Position numbers and translations under genes: made by a program
Notes under the pieces: model-generated
What the model was told of the DNA's origin: nothing
The model's database searches: none
What the model saw: only the letters and a program-made list of their open reading frames with translations
In this document: piece after piece, positions 7,649 through 15,415 of the stretch
Numbering within the stretch: the first letter of the stretch is position 1
How the letters are laid out: the number at the start of each line of letters is the position of its first letter
Assembly: GCA_013287405.1 (NCBI GenBank)
Contig: JABDDW010000025.1
Coordinates: 1-21,831, forward strand
DNA from: Deltaproteobacteria bacterium
Lineage (GTDB): Bacteria > Bdellovibrionota > Bdellovibrionia > JABDDW01
Length of the DNA stretch: 21,831 nt
Reading direction: 5' to 3'

Positions 7649-8318
7649 AAAGAGAAATCCAGAAGGGACTGCGTGGGTCATCGGCCACAGAGGCCTCAAA
7701 AAGTACGTCCAATATTCCTTCCGGTTCTGCCATTAGATTCTGATTGAAAAATGATGGAGGGATCATCGACCTGGCGAGGAGAACCAGGACGTCTTCTTCT
7801 TCAAGGTTTAAACTTCTTACTTCCAAGTCCCAGGTTCTTTCAAGTCCTATAAGTCTTGAGGGCAAAGGAGCCGGACACCGAAAATCGACTCCTAGGTCGA
7901 TGGCTACCTGTAGGGGGTAAAGTTTGTATTTGCGTAACAGAAGAATATGAGGCTGCCCCATTTGAACCCAAGCCACTTGAGAGTTTTCAGTGTGAAAAAT
8001 GACGGCCTCACAGGACGATGAGTAAACTTCCTTGTTGTATGTTTGGAATATTCTTTCGTTTGCAATCAATACAGAGGTTCTTAGATTATTCTCTAATAAA
8101 GAGAGTCCTGGGAGCTTGGCAAATGGAGACGTGGCCTCTTGGTCTCCTATAGACGAAGAAAGAAATTCTTTCACAGTGTCGCATAAAACTCTAAGAGCTT
8201 CGTTATCACCCCAAGGGGTTCCCGCCACAAATACCCTTTGGTCGGCATGAACCGTCAAATTGATCGATGGACGGGGAATTTCGCCGGGATAAGTTCTTTC
8301 TGCTAATAATTTTTTCAT
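7641..8318 (-). CDS. PP2C-like protein lacking catalytic metal-binding residues
   Basis: A 225-residue soluble protein. Its order of motifs follows PP2C phosphatases: a VFVAGTPWGDNEA segment (29-41) where VVDGxGGH is expected; an LIANERIFQTYNKE helix (84-97); an AVIFHTENSQVAWVQMGQPH segment (105-124) where the usual GDSR is GQPH; LLLRKYKLYPL (126-136); VLVLLARSM (177-185) where SDG is expected; and a final ADDPRSPFWISLL matching the terminal DD motif. Metal-ligand Asp residues are lost at the first, GDSR and SDG positions, so phosphatase activity is unlikely. This is a family inference without alignment. It is last in the FHA operon and overlaps the upstream gene by 4 bases (ATGA). PP2C enzymes commonly accompany FHA proteins, which supports the call. 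Confidence 0.62.
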   Translation of the reverse strand: MKKLLAERTYPGEIPRPSINLTVHADQRVFVAGTPWGDNEALRVLCDTVKEFLSSSIGDQEATSPFAKLPGLSLLENNLRTSVLIANERIFQTYNKEVYSSSCEAVIFHTENSQVAWVQMGQPHILLLRKYKLYPLQVAIDLGVDFRCPAPLPSRLIGLERTWDLEVRSLNLEEEDVLVLLARSMIPPSFFNQNLMAEPEGILDVLFEASVADDPRSPFWISLLK

Positions 8319-10282
8319 TTCTCATACTTTCGAAGCTTGATTTGAGCCTTTTGATAGTATGGATCCTCTTTATCGTCTTGCTTTAAGATTGTGGACCATT
8401 TTCTTTTAGCTGATTCGATATTACCTAGATTTTCTTCAATGACACTCTCTGAATACACATTTTTCATTTCTGAGTGGAGTTGTTTTGTTGCAGTCGTTTT
8501 TAAGGTTTTCGCTTCTTCGTTAAAAGGAGCCATAACGAGGGCCTGATTAAATTTGCTTAATGCGTCCGAAAATTCTTTGCTCTCTAAGGCTGTTTTGCCT
8601 TCGATTACGAGGGCTTGACTCTCTTTAAGCATCCTCGTTTTGACGACCGCTATGTCTTGTTTGGCTTTGTCTTTTAAACCTTCAGCATCAGGAAAATTTG
8701 ATTTTTCTACTTTTTGCAAATTAACAAGGGCGGCCGGTAATCTTTTTTCTGTGACATCGCGTTTTGCCTGCTCGTAATTCTTAAGGGCTTGTTGTTTCTT
8801 GCGAATATTTTCTGCTCGAAGTTCTTTCGAATTCTCTATATGGTTCAAAGCCTGTTTTGCCGCAATCCTAAGGTTTGAGGCGCGTTCGTTTTCCGGGTCA
8901 AGTTCACTTATTTGGGAGGTACACTCATCAATCTTAGTGTAGTTCTTACTTTTAAAGAGGACGTCGCAGCCATCGAGGATATCAGAAACCTTTTGTCTAA
9001 GGGCTTGCTGGTCTTGGTTCTGCCTCTCAGTCTCGTCTTGCTGTTTTTTAATTTCGGTGGCCTGTTGACAAAGGGCCAAGATGTTCCGGGCGTCTTTATA
9101 GTTGCTCACGATTTGTAAGACTTTAGCAATTTCGATTGCAGCCAAATCGTACTTACCAGTGGTCACTAAGTTAAGGGCCAGACTATACGTGTCTTCGACA
9201 TATTTCTTTTGATCCTGGGGTAGGCGATCGAAGGCGGACGGCCCTTGACCATTGGGCGGCGGTTGACTTGCGATATTACGTAGATCTGGAGATTTATTAT
9301 TTCCAGTCAAGGCGCTATAAATAATGAACCCAAAAATAAAGACTATGACGAGAATCTTGAGTCGTGCGTTTGAAGATCTATTAAACCTCTTAACGGTGCC
9401 GATCAAAAACCGAGGTATCTGACCTCCGGAGCTTTGGCCAAAGCGTTGGGCGGCCGCCTGAAACGAGATTTGAGTCGAGGTTTGGGCCGATGTTTGAGGC
9501 AGATATTTTATAACCGCCGGCTGAGAGCCTATGGCCTCCGAGGCCAAAGGTTCTGGGGTTGTGTTACTCTCTTCGATTTGAGGTGGCAAATCTTCAAATT
9601 CACTGTTTATTATTTCAAACCGAAAATGATCCTGACCTACTTTAATCTCGTCACCGCTTTGAAGTTTTCGTTCTGTTATCTCTTCGTTATTAACATGGGT
9701 CTTATTAGCGCTGTCCAAATCTTTTAGAATATAATCCTTACCGTCAAAATTTATAGAAAAGTGCTTTCGACTTGCGAGGGTGTCATTGAGCTGCAGATCG
9801 CACTGACTTCCTCTGCCAGCAGTTAGGGGCTCGCGATTTAAGACGACTTCGCCTAAAGGAGAGCCATCGGGGGCGAGTCGAATAAGTACGGTCTTAAGAG
9901 GGGTCTCTCCGATAAATGTCTTGTCACTTAGATCAACGGTTTTTTCGTCGGGAAGAACCTCTTCACTTTTTTGCAGTGGCTCCATGGTTTCTTTTTGATC
10001 TATAAAGTGCACTTCATAAGGAGGAAGTTCAAAGTGCATTTCATCTTGAAGCTCCAAACTATTACTACTCCGGCCATTTATCTTAATGAGTCCAAATTTT
10101 GAAATAACTTCGCAATTCCATTTTGTTCCGTCAAAGTAAAGGCGAGCGTGTTGGCGGGATATTTTGGGATGGATCAAAAGAATATCACACTGACTCGCTC
10201 TGCCGAGAAGATATTCCTTGTCGGTCTTTAAAATGTATTCAGCTATTGTTTCACCTTCTAGGGTGATTGCTAGTTTAGTCAT
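8315..10282 (-). CDS. Membrane protein with two FHA domains, one membrane helix and a TPR-like C-terminal region
   Basis: A 655-residue protein. The first FHA domain (about 5-95) has LLGRASQCDILL and ISRQHARLYF, with the Gly-Arg and Ser-x-x-His that contact phosphothreonine. The second (about 132-225) has AGRGSQCDLQL, SRKHFSI and a late Asn-x-x motif. A Gln/Ser/Ala-rich linker (about 230-305) leads to one membrane helix (about 308-326). The rest is a charged helical region with TPR- or coiled-coil-like periodicity. N-terminal FHA domains with no signal peptide imply a cytoplasmic N-terminus and an extracytoplasmic helical C-terminus. It begins 5 bases after the preceding FHA gene ends and overlaps the PP2C-like gene. 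Function is unknown; the design suggests a phospho-dependent membrane scaffold. Confidence 0.88.
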   Translation of the reverse strand: MTKLAITLEGETIAEYILKTDKEYLLGRASQCDILLIHPKISRQHARLYFDGTKWNCEVISKFGLIKINGRSSNSLELQDEMHFELPPYEVHFIDQKETMEPLQKSEEVLPDEKTVDLSDKTFIGETPLKTVLIRLAPDGSPLGEVVLNREPLTAGRGSQCDLQLNDTLASRKHFSINFDGKDYILKDLDSANKTHVNNEEITERKLQSGDEIKVGQDHFRFEIINSEFEDLPPQIEESNTTPEPLASEAIGSQPAVIKYLPQTSAQTSTQISFQAAAQRFGQSSGGQIPRFLIGTVKRFNRSSNARLKILVIVFIFGFIIYSALTGNNKSPDLRNIASQPPPNGQGPSAFDRLPQDQKKYVEDTYSLALNLVTTGKYDLAAIEIAKVLQIVSNYKDARNILALCQQATEIKKQQDETERQNQDQQALRQKVSDILDGCDVLFKSKNYTKIDECTSQISELDPENERASNLRIAAKQALNHIENSKELRAENIRKKQQALKNYEQAKRDVTEKRLPAALVNLQKVEKSNFPDAEGLKDKAKQDIAVVKTRMLKESQALVIEGKTALESKEFSDALSKFNQALVMAPFNEEAKTLKTTATKQLHSEMKNVYSESVIEENLGNIESAKRKWSTILKQDDKEDPYYQKAQIKLRKYEK

Positions 10283-10287
10283 CTTTC

Positions 10288-11244
10288 CTACCGGTTATTG
10301 GTCATAATCAGTTGAATCGTTTCAATTCGTTTTTGAGCCAGTTGGTAGTTCTTATTTTTTGGATCGTTGGTTAATAAAATTACTGTTCTGTATTCGTTAA
10401 AAGCATTCATATATTTTTCATTTTGAAAATCTCTTTCGCCTCGCTCAAGGGATTGGGTGATCAGTTGATTATTTTTAAGCCTTGAGCGATCGAGATATCT
10501 TTTGGCAAGGGGGTGATTGGGGTACAGAGCCAGTGCAGCTTCAAAATCTTGAATAGCGCGTCCAAAATTGTTTTCACGAAACTCTCTAAAACCTCTCAAA
10601 TAGAAACCCTGAGCTTCGCTATACTGTTGGGTATCCTTGCCTTTTTCTAATATGACCTGTTCCTGGCTCTGATTGAACTCGTCTGATCCGGTAATCTGTT
10701 GATCATAGGCGGACTCATCTCGAAGGTGCATTTTTTTGCCATTGGAGATTTGACTTTTTGTAAGTAGAGTTCCTGCAATAATAATTCCGATAGCAATAAT
10801 AAAAATAAATGGATTTTTTTGAGGGGCCGTAGAGGAACTCTTTCTATTTGAGAATTTTGGAAGCGGTTGAACTGAAGGCAATCCTAATGGAACTGGAGGG
10901 GTTCCCATTATAGCCATCTTTTGCCCAGGACCAAATCGGATACTGGTGTCCCCAATTCGAATCAGATCTCCTTCTTTGAGAATACTCTCGGACACAAATT
11001 TTCCATTGAGCAAAGTTCCAACGCTACTTTCTAAATCTTTAATCCAACATCCACCGCCTCTACGTTCTAATCGCGCGTGATGGCGGCTTGCCTTGTTGTC
11101 TTTCAAAACAATGTCGTTATCGTTATTACGGCCAATGGATATGGTTTCGCCTAATATTTTATAAAAAACCCCTTTGTCTTCTCCAGACATTATTGTCAAG
11201 AGGAGTTCTCCGGCGCTATGTTGTAGGGCCGCCGTGTCTTTCAT
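10288..11244 (-). CDS. Membrane protein with FHA domain, one membrane helix and TPR-like region
   Basis: A 318-residue protein with the same plan as its downstream neighbour but a single FHA domain (about 14-105). The domain carries SIGRNNDNDIVL (36-47), ASRHHARLE (52-60) and SSVGTLLNG (73-81), so the phosphothreonine-binding Arg, Ser, His and Asn positions are filled. A proline-rich linker precedes one membrane helix (about 145-162). Residues 210-315 read as helical pairs of TPR type (for example YLRGFREFRENNFGRAIQDF). It starts inside the end of the upstream FHA/PAS gene (4-base overlap), so the operon is translationally coupled. The two FHA/TPR proteins may have arisen by duplication; this is inferred from shared layout, not alignment. 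Confidence 0.88.
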   Translation of the reverse strand: MKDTAALQHSAGELLLTIMSGEDKGVFYKILGETISIGRNNDNDIVLKDNKASRHHARLERRGGGCWIKDLESSVGTLLNGKFVSESILKEGDLIRIGDTSIRFGPGQKMAIMGTPPVPLGLPSVQPLPKFSNRKSSSTAPQKNPFIFIIAIGIIIAGTLLTKSQISNGKKMHLRDESAYDQQITGSDEFNQSQEQVILEKGKDTQQYSEAQGFYLRGFREFRENNFGRAIQDFEAALALYPNHPLAKRYLDRSRLKNNQLITQSLERGERDFQNEKYMNAFNEYRTVILLTNDPKNKNYQLAQKRIETIQLIMTNNR

Positions 11245-12809
11245 AGATTCGCTTTCCTCTTGAGTGTCGCTATAATGTAACTCACCTTATTTATTTCTTC
11301 GCTATCTGGGGAGGCTTGCATGTCGATTTCAAAAGTACTTCCTGAGATCTCCAATTGGCTGGTGACGATGGTCGCAGGGGAGATTTTCGAGTTTTTCAAT
11401 AGATCCTCCAAATTAAGTTTTAAGCCTTGATCCTGAAGAATATTGAAGTCCTGACCTTGGAGGGTGAGAAGTCTCATTCCTATGAGTTCTTCGAAGGCTG
11501 TGTTGACTTGTAGAAAGAGACCCTGGCTATCTAAGACAAAAGCGGGATCTGAAATGACTCGAATTAAATTCGAGGCTTCGGCCCCTCGGTCAATATTGGC
11601 GCTGATCTTTGCAAATTCTGGTGATTTACCCATGCGTCCAATGGCGCTATTGATATTTTCTAAGAATTTTTTAAAAATATCGAACTCATACTTGGTCGCT
11701 ATGGAGTCTCTCTCCCCTCTCAACGCGCCGTCTAACTGAATTGTTGAGTCGATAATCATGTGCGTGAGAAGGCGATAGAGGAAGAAATAAAGGAGCCCTC
11801 CCATAACTAAAGCTATAATAAGAATTCTAGCGAAGAGACCGATCGTTGAACTCCAGTCTTGAGAATCCATTTTGTAAAGGATTATAGATTCCGCAACGGT
11901 GAGCTGTTGACCCATTTCTTGAGAGTAACCGTGAATGGGAACGCTGACGCCAATCACGGATCCCCCTAGTTCAGTAATAAAATAGGGTTCTGTTTCGTGC
12001 TTGCGAGCAACTGAAACAAATTGGTCATTTGAGTACGACTGCGCCTTTGAGAGAGGAGCAATGATATGACCATCATCTTGGGAAATGACAAGAGCTGATA
12101 GCACACCATCCTCTCCCTCAGCTAGATCCGTACGAATATTTCCCTCTGCCCCAGAGGCAATAGATTTTTCGCTAGCGGCGGCGAGCTGTCTTGCGATGGT
12201 GAGAGCGCGGCGGTGGGCTTCTTTCTGAACACCCTCATGGGTGAGGGCCGCCATTGGGATGGTGGCCAAAGCCGTGACAGCCAAAACAAAGAGCGCGATA
12301 AAGGCGGCAAATACGTGACTGAGAGGATAGATTTCGGCTAATCGATAAACACCAGGCAGAATAATCTTATCGACATAATTTTGAACTAAATCCAGAAGTG
12401 TTGAAGGCTCTTGGGCTTGAGGGGGAGCCAAAGGAGTTGAAACTTGGTATGCGATATTCTCGTTCCAAATCTGTTTCTGAGTTGGAAGCGCCGGCGGGAG
12501 ATTCATTGATCGGTCTTCAGTGTTTGCGGCCTTAAGTTCAACAATGATATTATGAAATGCAATTCGATCTCCGGGACGTAAAATTCTGTGTTGAATTTTA
12601 ACACCGTTGACGAAGGTTCCATTGCTTGACCCGAGATCTGTTACAGCCACTTTAGAATTTTGAACAGAGAAGCGGGCATGGGCTTTACTCACGCCAGTAG
12701 AAGAAAGGATGATATCACATTGAGGGCCACGGCCAACCACATGATCTCCCGGAGAGAGATCAAATGTTTGTCCTAAGTTTGCGCCCTTGATGATTTTAAT
12801 CTTCAACAC
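11241..12809 (-). CDS. FHA domain protein with two membrane helices, extracytoplasmic sensor region and PAS-like domain
   Basis: Read from a GTG at 12807-12809, this encodes 522 residues. FHA domain at about 2-95: VVGRGPQCDIIL, GVSKAHARFSV and GSSNGTFVNG, all binding positions present. Membrane helices lie at about 165-187 and 324-346. Between them is a roughly 135-residue extracytoplasmic region like small-ligand sensor domains, and after the second a HAMP-like stretch. A PAS-like domain (about 415-520, with DPAFVLDSQGLFLQVNTAFEELIG) ends the protein. No histidine kinase, GGDEF or methyl-accepting part follows, so output must pass by protein contact. An in-frame TTG at 12824 is possible, but a GGAG 9 bases before the GTG favours the shorter form. 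It overlaps the DUF192 gene by 14 bases. Confidence 0.87.
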   Translation of the reverse strand: MLKIKIIKGANLGQTFDLSPGDHVVGRGPQCDIILSSTGVSKAHARFSVQNSKVAVTDLGSSNGTFVNGVKIQHRILRPGDRIAFHNIIVELKAANTEDRSMNLPPALPTQKQIWNENIAYQVSTPLAPPQAQEPSTLLDLVQNYVDKIILPGVYRLAEIYPLSHVFAAFIALFVLAVTALATIPMAALTHEGVQKEAHRRALTIARQLAAASEKSIASGAEGNIRTDLAEGEDGVLSALVISQDDGHIIAPLSKAQSYSNDQFVSVARKHETEPYFITELGGSVIGVSVPIHGYSQEMGQQLTVAESIILYKMDSQDWSSTIGLFARILIIALVMGGLLYFFLYRLLTHMIIDSTIQLDGALRGERDSIATKYEFDIFKKFLENINSAIGRMGKSPEFAKISANIDRGAEASNLIRVISDPAFVLDSQGLFLQVNTAFEELIGMRLLTLQGQDFNILQDQGLKLNLEDLLKNSKISPATIVTSQLEISGSTFEIDMQASPDSEEINKVSYIIATLKRKANL

Positions 12810-13149
12810 GTAAAATATCTCCAACTTGCGTGTCGCACTTTTTCAGAGTTCCAGCAGGCATTTCTAAACAGTCAGTGGACTTGATTAATGGGGCCACCAC
12901 GATTCGCCACGGTTTGACGTCGGTCTTTATGTATTTAACCTCACCCGTTTTTGAGATAAATGCGACGTCGATAGCAAATCGCATGAAGCTTGTATGTATT
13001 GAATTGCCGCTACGGGTGATCAACATTCCCTGGCCGGAGGGAAATGTTTTGCGTCCCATAAGGCCTAGCGCTCTCGAAAATAAACTCGACGCTACCTCTA
13101 GAGCTTCAACAAGAACAAGTGCATTTCTAGAGTTGATCACCCGCCTCAC
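12796..13149 (-). CDS. DUF192 family protein
   Basis: A 117-residue protein matching DUF192 over most of its length: an early RALGLMGRKTF, then GMLI, an IHTSFMRFAIDVAFI core, VKPWRIVVAP, CLEMPAGT and a closing VGDILRVED. DUF192 proteins are small beta-rich domains of unknown biochemical function, often exported. No signal peptide is evident here. Translation starts at GTG (13147-13149) overlapping the TGA of the tadC-like gene, so it is coupled to that gene. It also overlaps the start of the FHA/PAS gene. Its position between TadC and the FHA proteins suggests a role in the same system, but nothing in its sequence says what. Confidence 0.87.
   Translation of the reverse strand: MRRVINSRNALVLVEALEVASSLFSRALGLMGRKTFPSGQGMLITRSGNSIHTSFMRFAIDVAFISKTGEVKYIKTDVKPWRIVVAPLIKSTDCLEMPAGTLKKCDTQVGDILRVED
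12819..12822 (-). promoter_or_regulatory. Ribosome binding site deciding the start of the FHA/PAS gene
   Basis: On the minus strand GGAG lies 9 bases before GTG (12807-12809). The more upstream in-frame TTG (12822-12824) overlaps this GGAG and has no site of its own. GTG is therefore the preferred start. Confidence 0.55.
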
Positions 13150-14057
13150 AGTTTGACCCCTCCCATAAATTGGATGACGACTGGTCCAAACACAATCAAA
13201 AGCACTGCGGGTAAAATAAATAAAACTATGGGGATGAATATTTTTTGAGAAGCTTCTGCCCCGGCTTTTTCGGCGCGAACAAATCTTTCTTGTCGAAGTT
13301 GTTCTGACTGTTGTCGAAGTACGGCTCCGATGCTTGCGCCGAGGGAATCTGCTGTCGTCAACACGGCGATGAAGCTAGACACTTCGCTCATATTGAGCCG
13401 CCAAGCCATGGCGTTGAGAGCTTCCGACCTTGAACTTCCTAACTTTAAATCCTTCAAGACGATTCCTAATTCCTCAGCTAAGGGACCACCTTTCATTTTC
13501 TCTACCACTTTTGTGATGGCGCCGATGAAATCCAAACCGGCTTCGGTGGAGAGCGCGAGTAAATCGACGACAAAGGGAAGATCAATAAGAATTTGAAAGC
13601 GGCGGAGGTCTTTGTAGCCTTTTACGTAATAGTAGGGAAACAGAAATCCCAAGACTCCAAACCCAAAGATAAAATACCAAGGGTATTCCAAGTTAAAAAG
13701 AGCATTGCAGCTAAATATAAAAAGAGGAAAAACAAGTCCCAAGAACACTTGAAGTCCAAGATATTCATCTTCGTTAAGTTCTTGACTGAGTCCCGCGCTT
13801 TGGATCTCTCGTTTAAGTTTTTCTCTACGCTCTTTGAGTTCGTAGCGACTCAAGACAGGAAGGATGAGCTTGTGAACCAAAGGTCTTGAGATACGTATTA
13901 TTCCCGACTTAGATTTTTTTGGTGCATCGCCTGAGGCCCAAGATAAAGGGAGGTTTTGGTTTTGAAGAAAATTCTCTAGAATCATGGAGACCGCAATGTA
14001 AACGCTCCCTCCTCCAAGAAGTAGGCCAAGTATTAACAGAATATTCGATAAGACCAT
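13146..14057 (-). CDS. tadC: TadC-like inner-membrane protein (type II secretion system F domain)
   Basis: A 303-residue protein with membrane segments near residues 5-27, 103-122, 127-146 and 271-297. Residues 155-290 are a T2SS-F domain: LPFVVDLLALSTEAGLDF, GPLAEELGIVLKDLKLGSSR, EALNAMAWRL and the re-entry into membrane at QKIFIPIVLFILPAV. This arrangement is that of TadC, the inner-membrane platform of Tad/Flp pili, rather than GspF/PilC, which has two F domains. Tad systems normally need TadA ATPase, TadB and a pilin. None is in this window, so this is either an orphan copy or one part of a scattered system. It is the first gene of the FHA operon. An AGGGG ribosome site precedes the ATG. 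Confidence 0.88.
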   Translation of the reverse strand: MVLSNILLILGLLLGGGSVYIAVSMILENFLQNQNLPLSWASGDAPKKSKSGIIRISRPLVHKLILPVLSRYELKERREKLKREIQSAGLSQELNEDEYLGLQVFLGLVFPLFIFSCNALFNLEYPWYFIFGFGVLGFLFPYYYVKGYKDLRRFQILIDLPFVVDLLALSTEAGLDFIGAITKVVEKMKGGPLAEELGIVLKDLKLGSSRSEALNAMAWRLNMSEVSSFIAVLTTADSLGASIGAVLRQQSEQLRQERFVRAEKAGAEASQKIFIPIVLFILPAVLLIVFGPVVIQFMGGVKL

Positions 14058-14090
14058 GACAACCCCTGCCCTTTTCGATAGTTTAAAACC

Positions 14091-14750
14091 ATGTCACGAA
14101 AAATTTTTGATTTGCTACTCGCATCAAGTTCACCGCAAAGACGCGCGATCTTGAAAGCGGCTCATTTTTCTTTCATGGTTCGTTCATCCAACTCTTCGGA
14201 ATCATTTGATGAAAACCTAAACCTGGAGAAGAATCTGAGGGCTATTGCCGAGACCAAGGTCAAGGCTGTGGTTTCTGAGTTAAGTCCTAGAGATTTAAAA
14301 GGAAAAATAATTTTGGGAGCAGATACAGTCGTTGTACTCGGTAAAGAGGTCATGGGTAAGCCAAAAAATAAAAATGATGCTATGCGCATGTTGAGAAAAT
14401 TGAGTGGAAGAAAGCACCGAGTCATGACGGCCTTTTGTCTTTATTGTGTTGAACAACAAAAGTTTACGTCGCGCGTTATGACGACGAAGGTCGGATTTCG
14501 TAGTCTTTCAAAAGCGGACCTGCAGTGGTACGTTAAATCAGGAGAGCCGTTGGGTAAGGCGGGTGGATACGGGATTCAAGGATTAGCTCAAAATTTCGTA
14601 AATTACTTAAGTGGAGATTTTCTAAATGTTATTGGACTCCCCCTCCATGCAGTTCGAGAAGAACTTAGAAAGCATAGATGGTATGTCGCCAAAACTGACA
14701 GCGTTAGCCGTACCAGCAGTAAGCGTTTTAAAAAAAATAGAAGAAGCTGA
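14091..14750 (+). CDS. maf: Maf family nucleotide pyrophosphatase
   Basis: A 219-residue protein. Maf enzymes hydrolyse non-canonical or pyrimidine nucleoside triphosphates in the cytoplasm and are linked to septum control. Motifs in order: LLASSSPQRR (9-18), GADTVV (76-81) with catalytic Asp78, GKP (89-91), LSGRKHRVMT (104-113), GGYGIQG (158-164) and LNVIGLPL (178-185). The family usually ends near residue 195. Here about 20 extra basic residues are encoded where the gene overlaps yggS out of frame. The ATG lies 33 bases from the divergent tadC start, with no good ribosome site. It heads a plus-strand run of maf, yggS, proC and divIVA. Confidence 0.94.
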   Translation: MSRKIFDLLLASSSPQRRAILKAAHFSFMVRSSNSSESFDENLNLEKNLRAIAETKVKAVVSELSPRDLKGKIILGADTVVVLGKEVMGKPKNKNDAMRMLRKLSGRKHRVMTAFCLYCVEQQKFTSRVMTTKVGFRSLSKADLQWYVKSGEPLGKAGGYGIQGLAQNFVNYLSGDFLNVIGLPLHAVREELRKHRWYVAKTDSVSRTSSKRFKKNRRS

Positions 14751-15414
14751 GAAACGCTCTGGGCGCGTTCCTGGCTCAGTAACTCTTTTGGCCGCAAGTA
14801 AAACAAGATCTGCCGAAGCCCTGATTCCTATCTTAAATTTTGGAATCCTTCACTTTGGAGAAAACTACGTCCAAGAGGCTTCAAAGAAAATTGATAGATT
14901 GAGGGTTTTAGCTCCAAATCGAGAAGTGCATTGGCATTTTATTGGAGCTCTTCAGACTAATAAGTCAAAGGCTGTGGTGGGTCGATTTGAAACTATTCAA
15001 TCGGTCGATCGTATCGAATTGGCTTCGGCCCTTGACAGTCGGGCGAAAGAGGCGGGAATTACACAAAATATTTTGCTACAAATTAAACTCGGAGACGAAC
15101 CCTCAAAAGGGGGGGTGCCTGTTGCAGATGCGCCTAAACTTATCGACGAGATCTTGGAATTTAAAAATATTAGGCTCGGAGGTGTGATGTCTTTACCGCC
15201 AATTGAAGCTGAAGCTGAAGGTTCGAGAAAATATTTTGCCCAACTTCGAGAATTACGGCTCCAATGGCAGAAATTCATTTCACCGGAATCGGGATCCTTT
15301 TCTCAACTCAGTATGGGAACTACCCACGACTTTGAAGTGGCTATCGAAGAAGGGGCGACCATGGTTCGAGTGGGCACAGCCATCTTCGGAAGCCGCGAGA
15401 TCTCGGGTAGCTAA
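14683..15414 (+). CDS. yggS: YggS/PLPBP family pyridoxal phosphate-binding protein
   Basis: About 243 residues from the ATG at 14683. This cytoplasmic PLP-binding barrel helps maintain vitamin B6 and amino-acid balance and has no known reaction. Motifs: LLAASKTR with the PLP lysine, FGENYVQEASKK, WHFIGALQTNKSK, IQSVDRIELA, LSMGTTHDFEVAIEEGAT and VRVGTAIFGSR. An in-frame ATG at 14626 has a better ribosome site (GTGGAG, 9 bases upstream) and would add 19 residues, but those have no family counterpart and that site encodes a conserved Maf motif. Either start overlaps maf in another frame (68 or 125 bases). Its neighbour proC matches the common yggS-proC pairing. Confidence 0.92.
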   Translation: MSPKLTALAVPAVSVLKKIEEAEKRSGRVPGSVTLLAASKTRSAEALIPILNFGILHFGENYVQEASKKIDRLRVLAPNREVHWHFIGALQTNKSKAVVGRFETIQSVDRIELASALDSRAKEAGITQNILLQIKLGDEPSKGGVPVADAPKLIDEILEFKNIRLGGVMSLPPIEAEAEGSRKYFAQLRELRLQWQKFISPESGSFSQLSMGTTHDFEVAIEEGATMVRVGTAIFGSREISGS

Positions 15415-15415
15415 A

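Noticed and set aside
12810..12824. TTG at 12824 as the start of the FHA/PAS protein
   Set aside because: It overlaps the GGAG that is properly spaced for the GTG at 12807-12809.
15203..15415. 71-codon N-terminal extension of the proC-like gene back to 15203
   Set aside because: It overlaps yggS in another frame and has no family similarity; the GTG at 15416 gives the normal ProC length.
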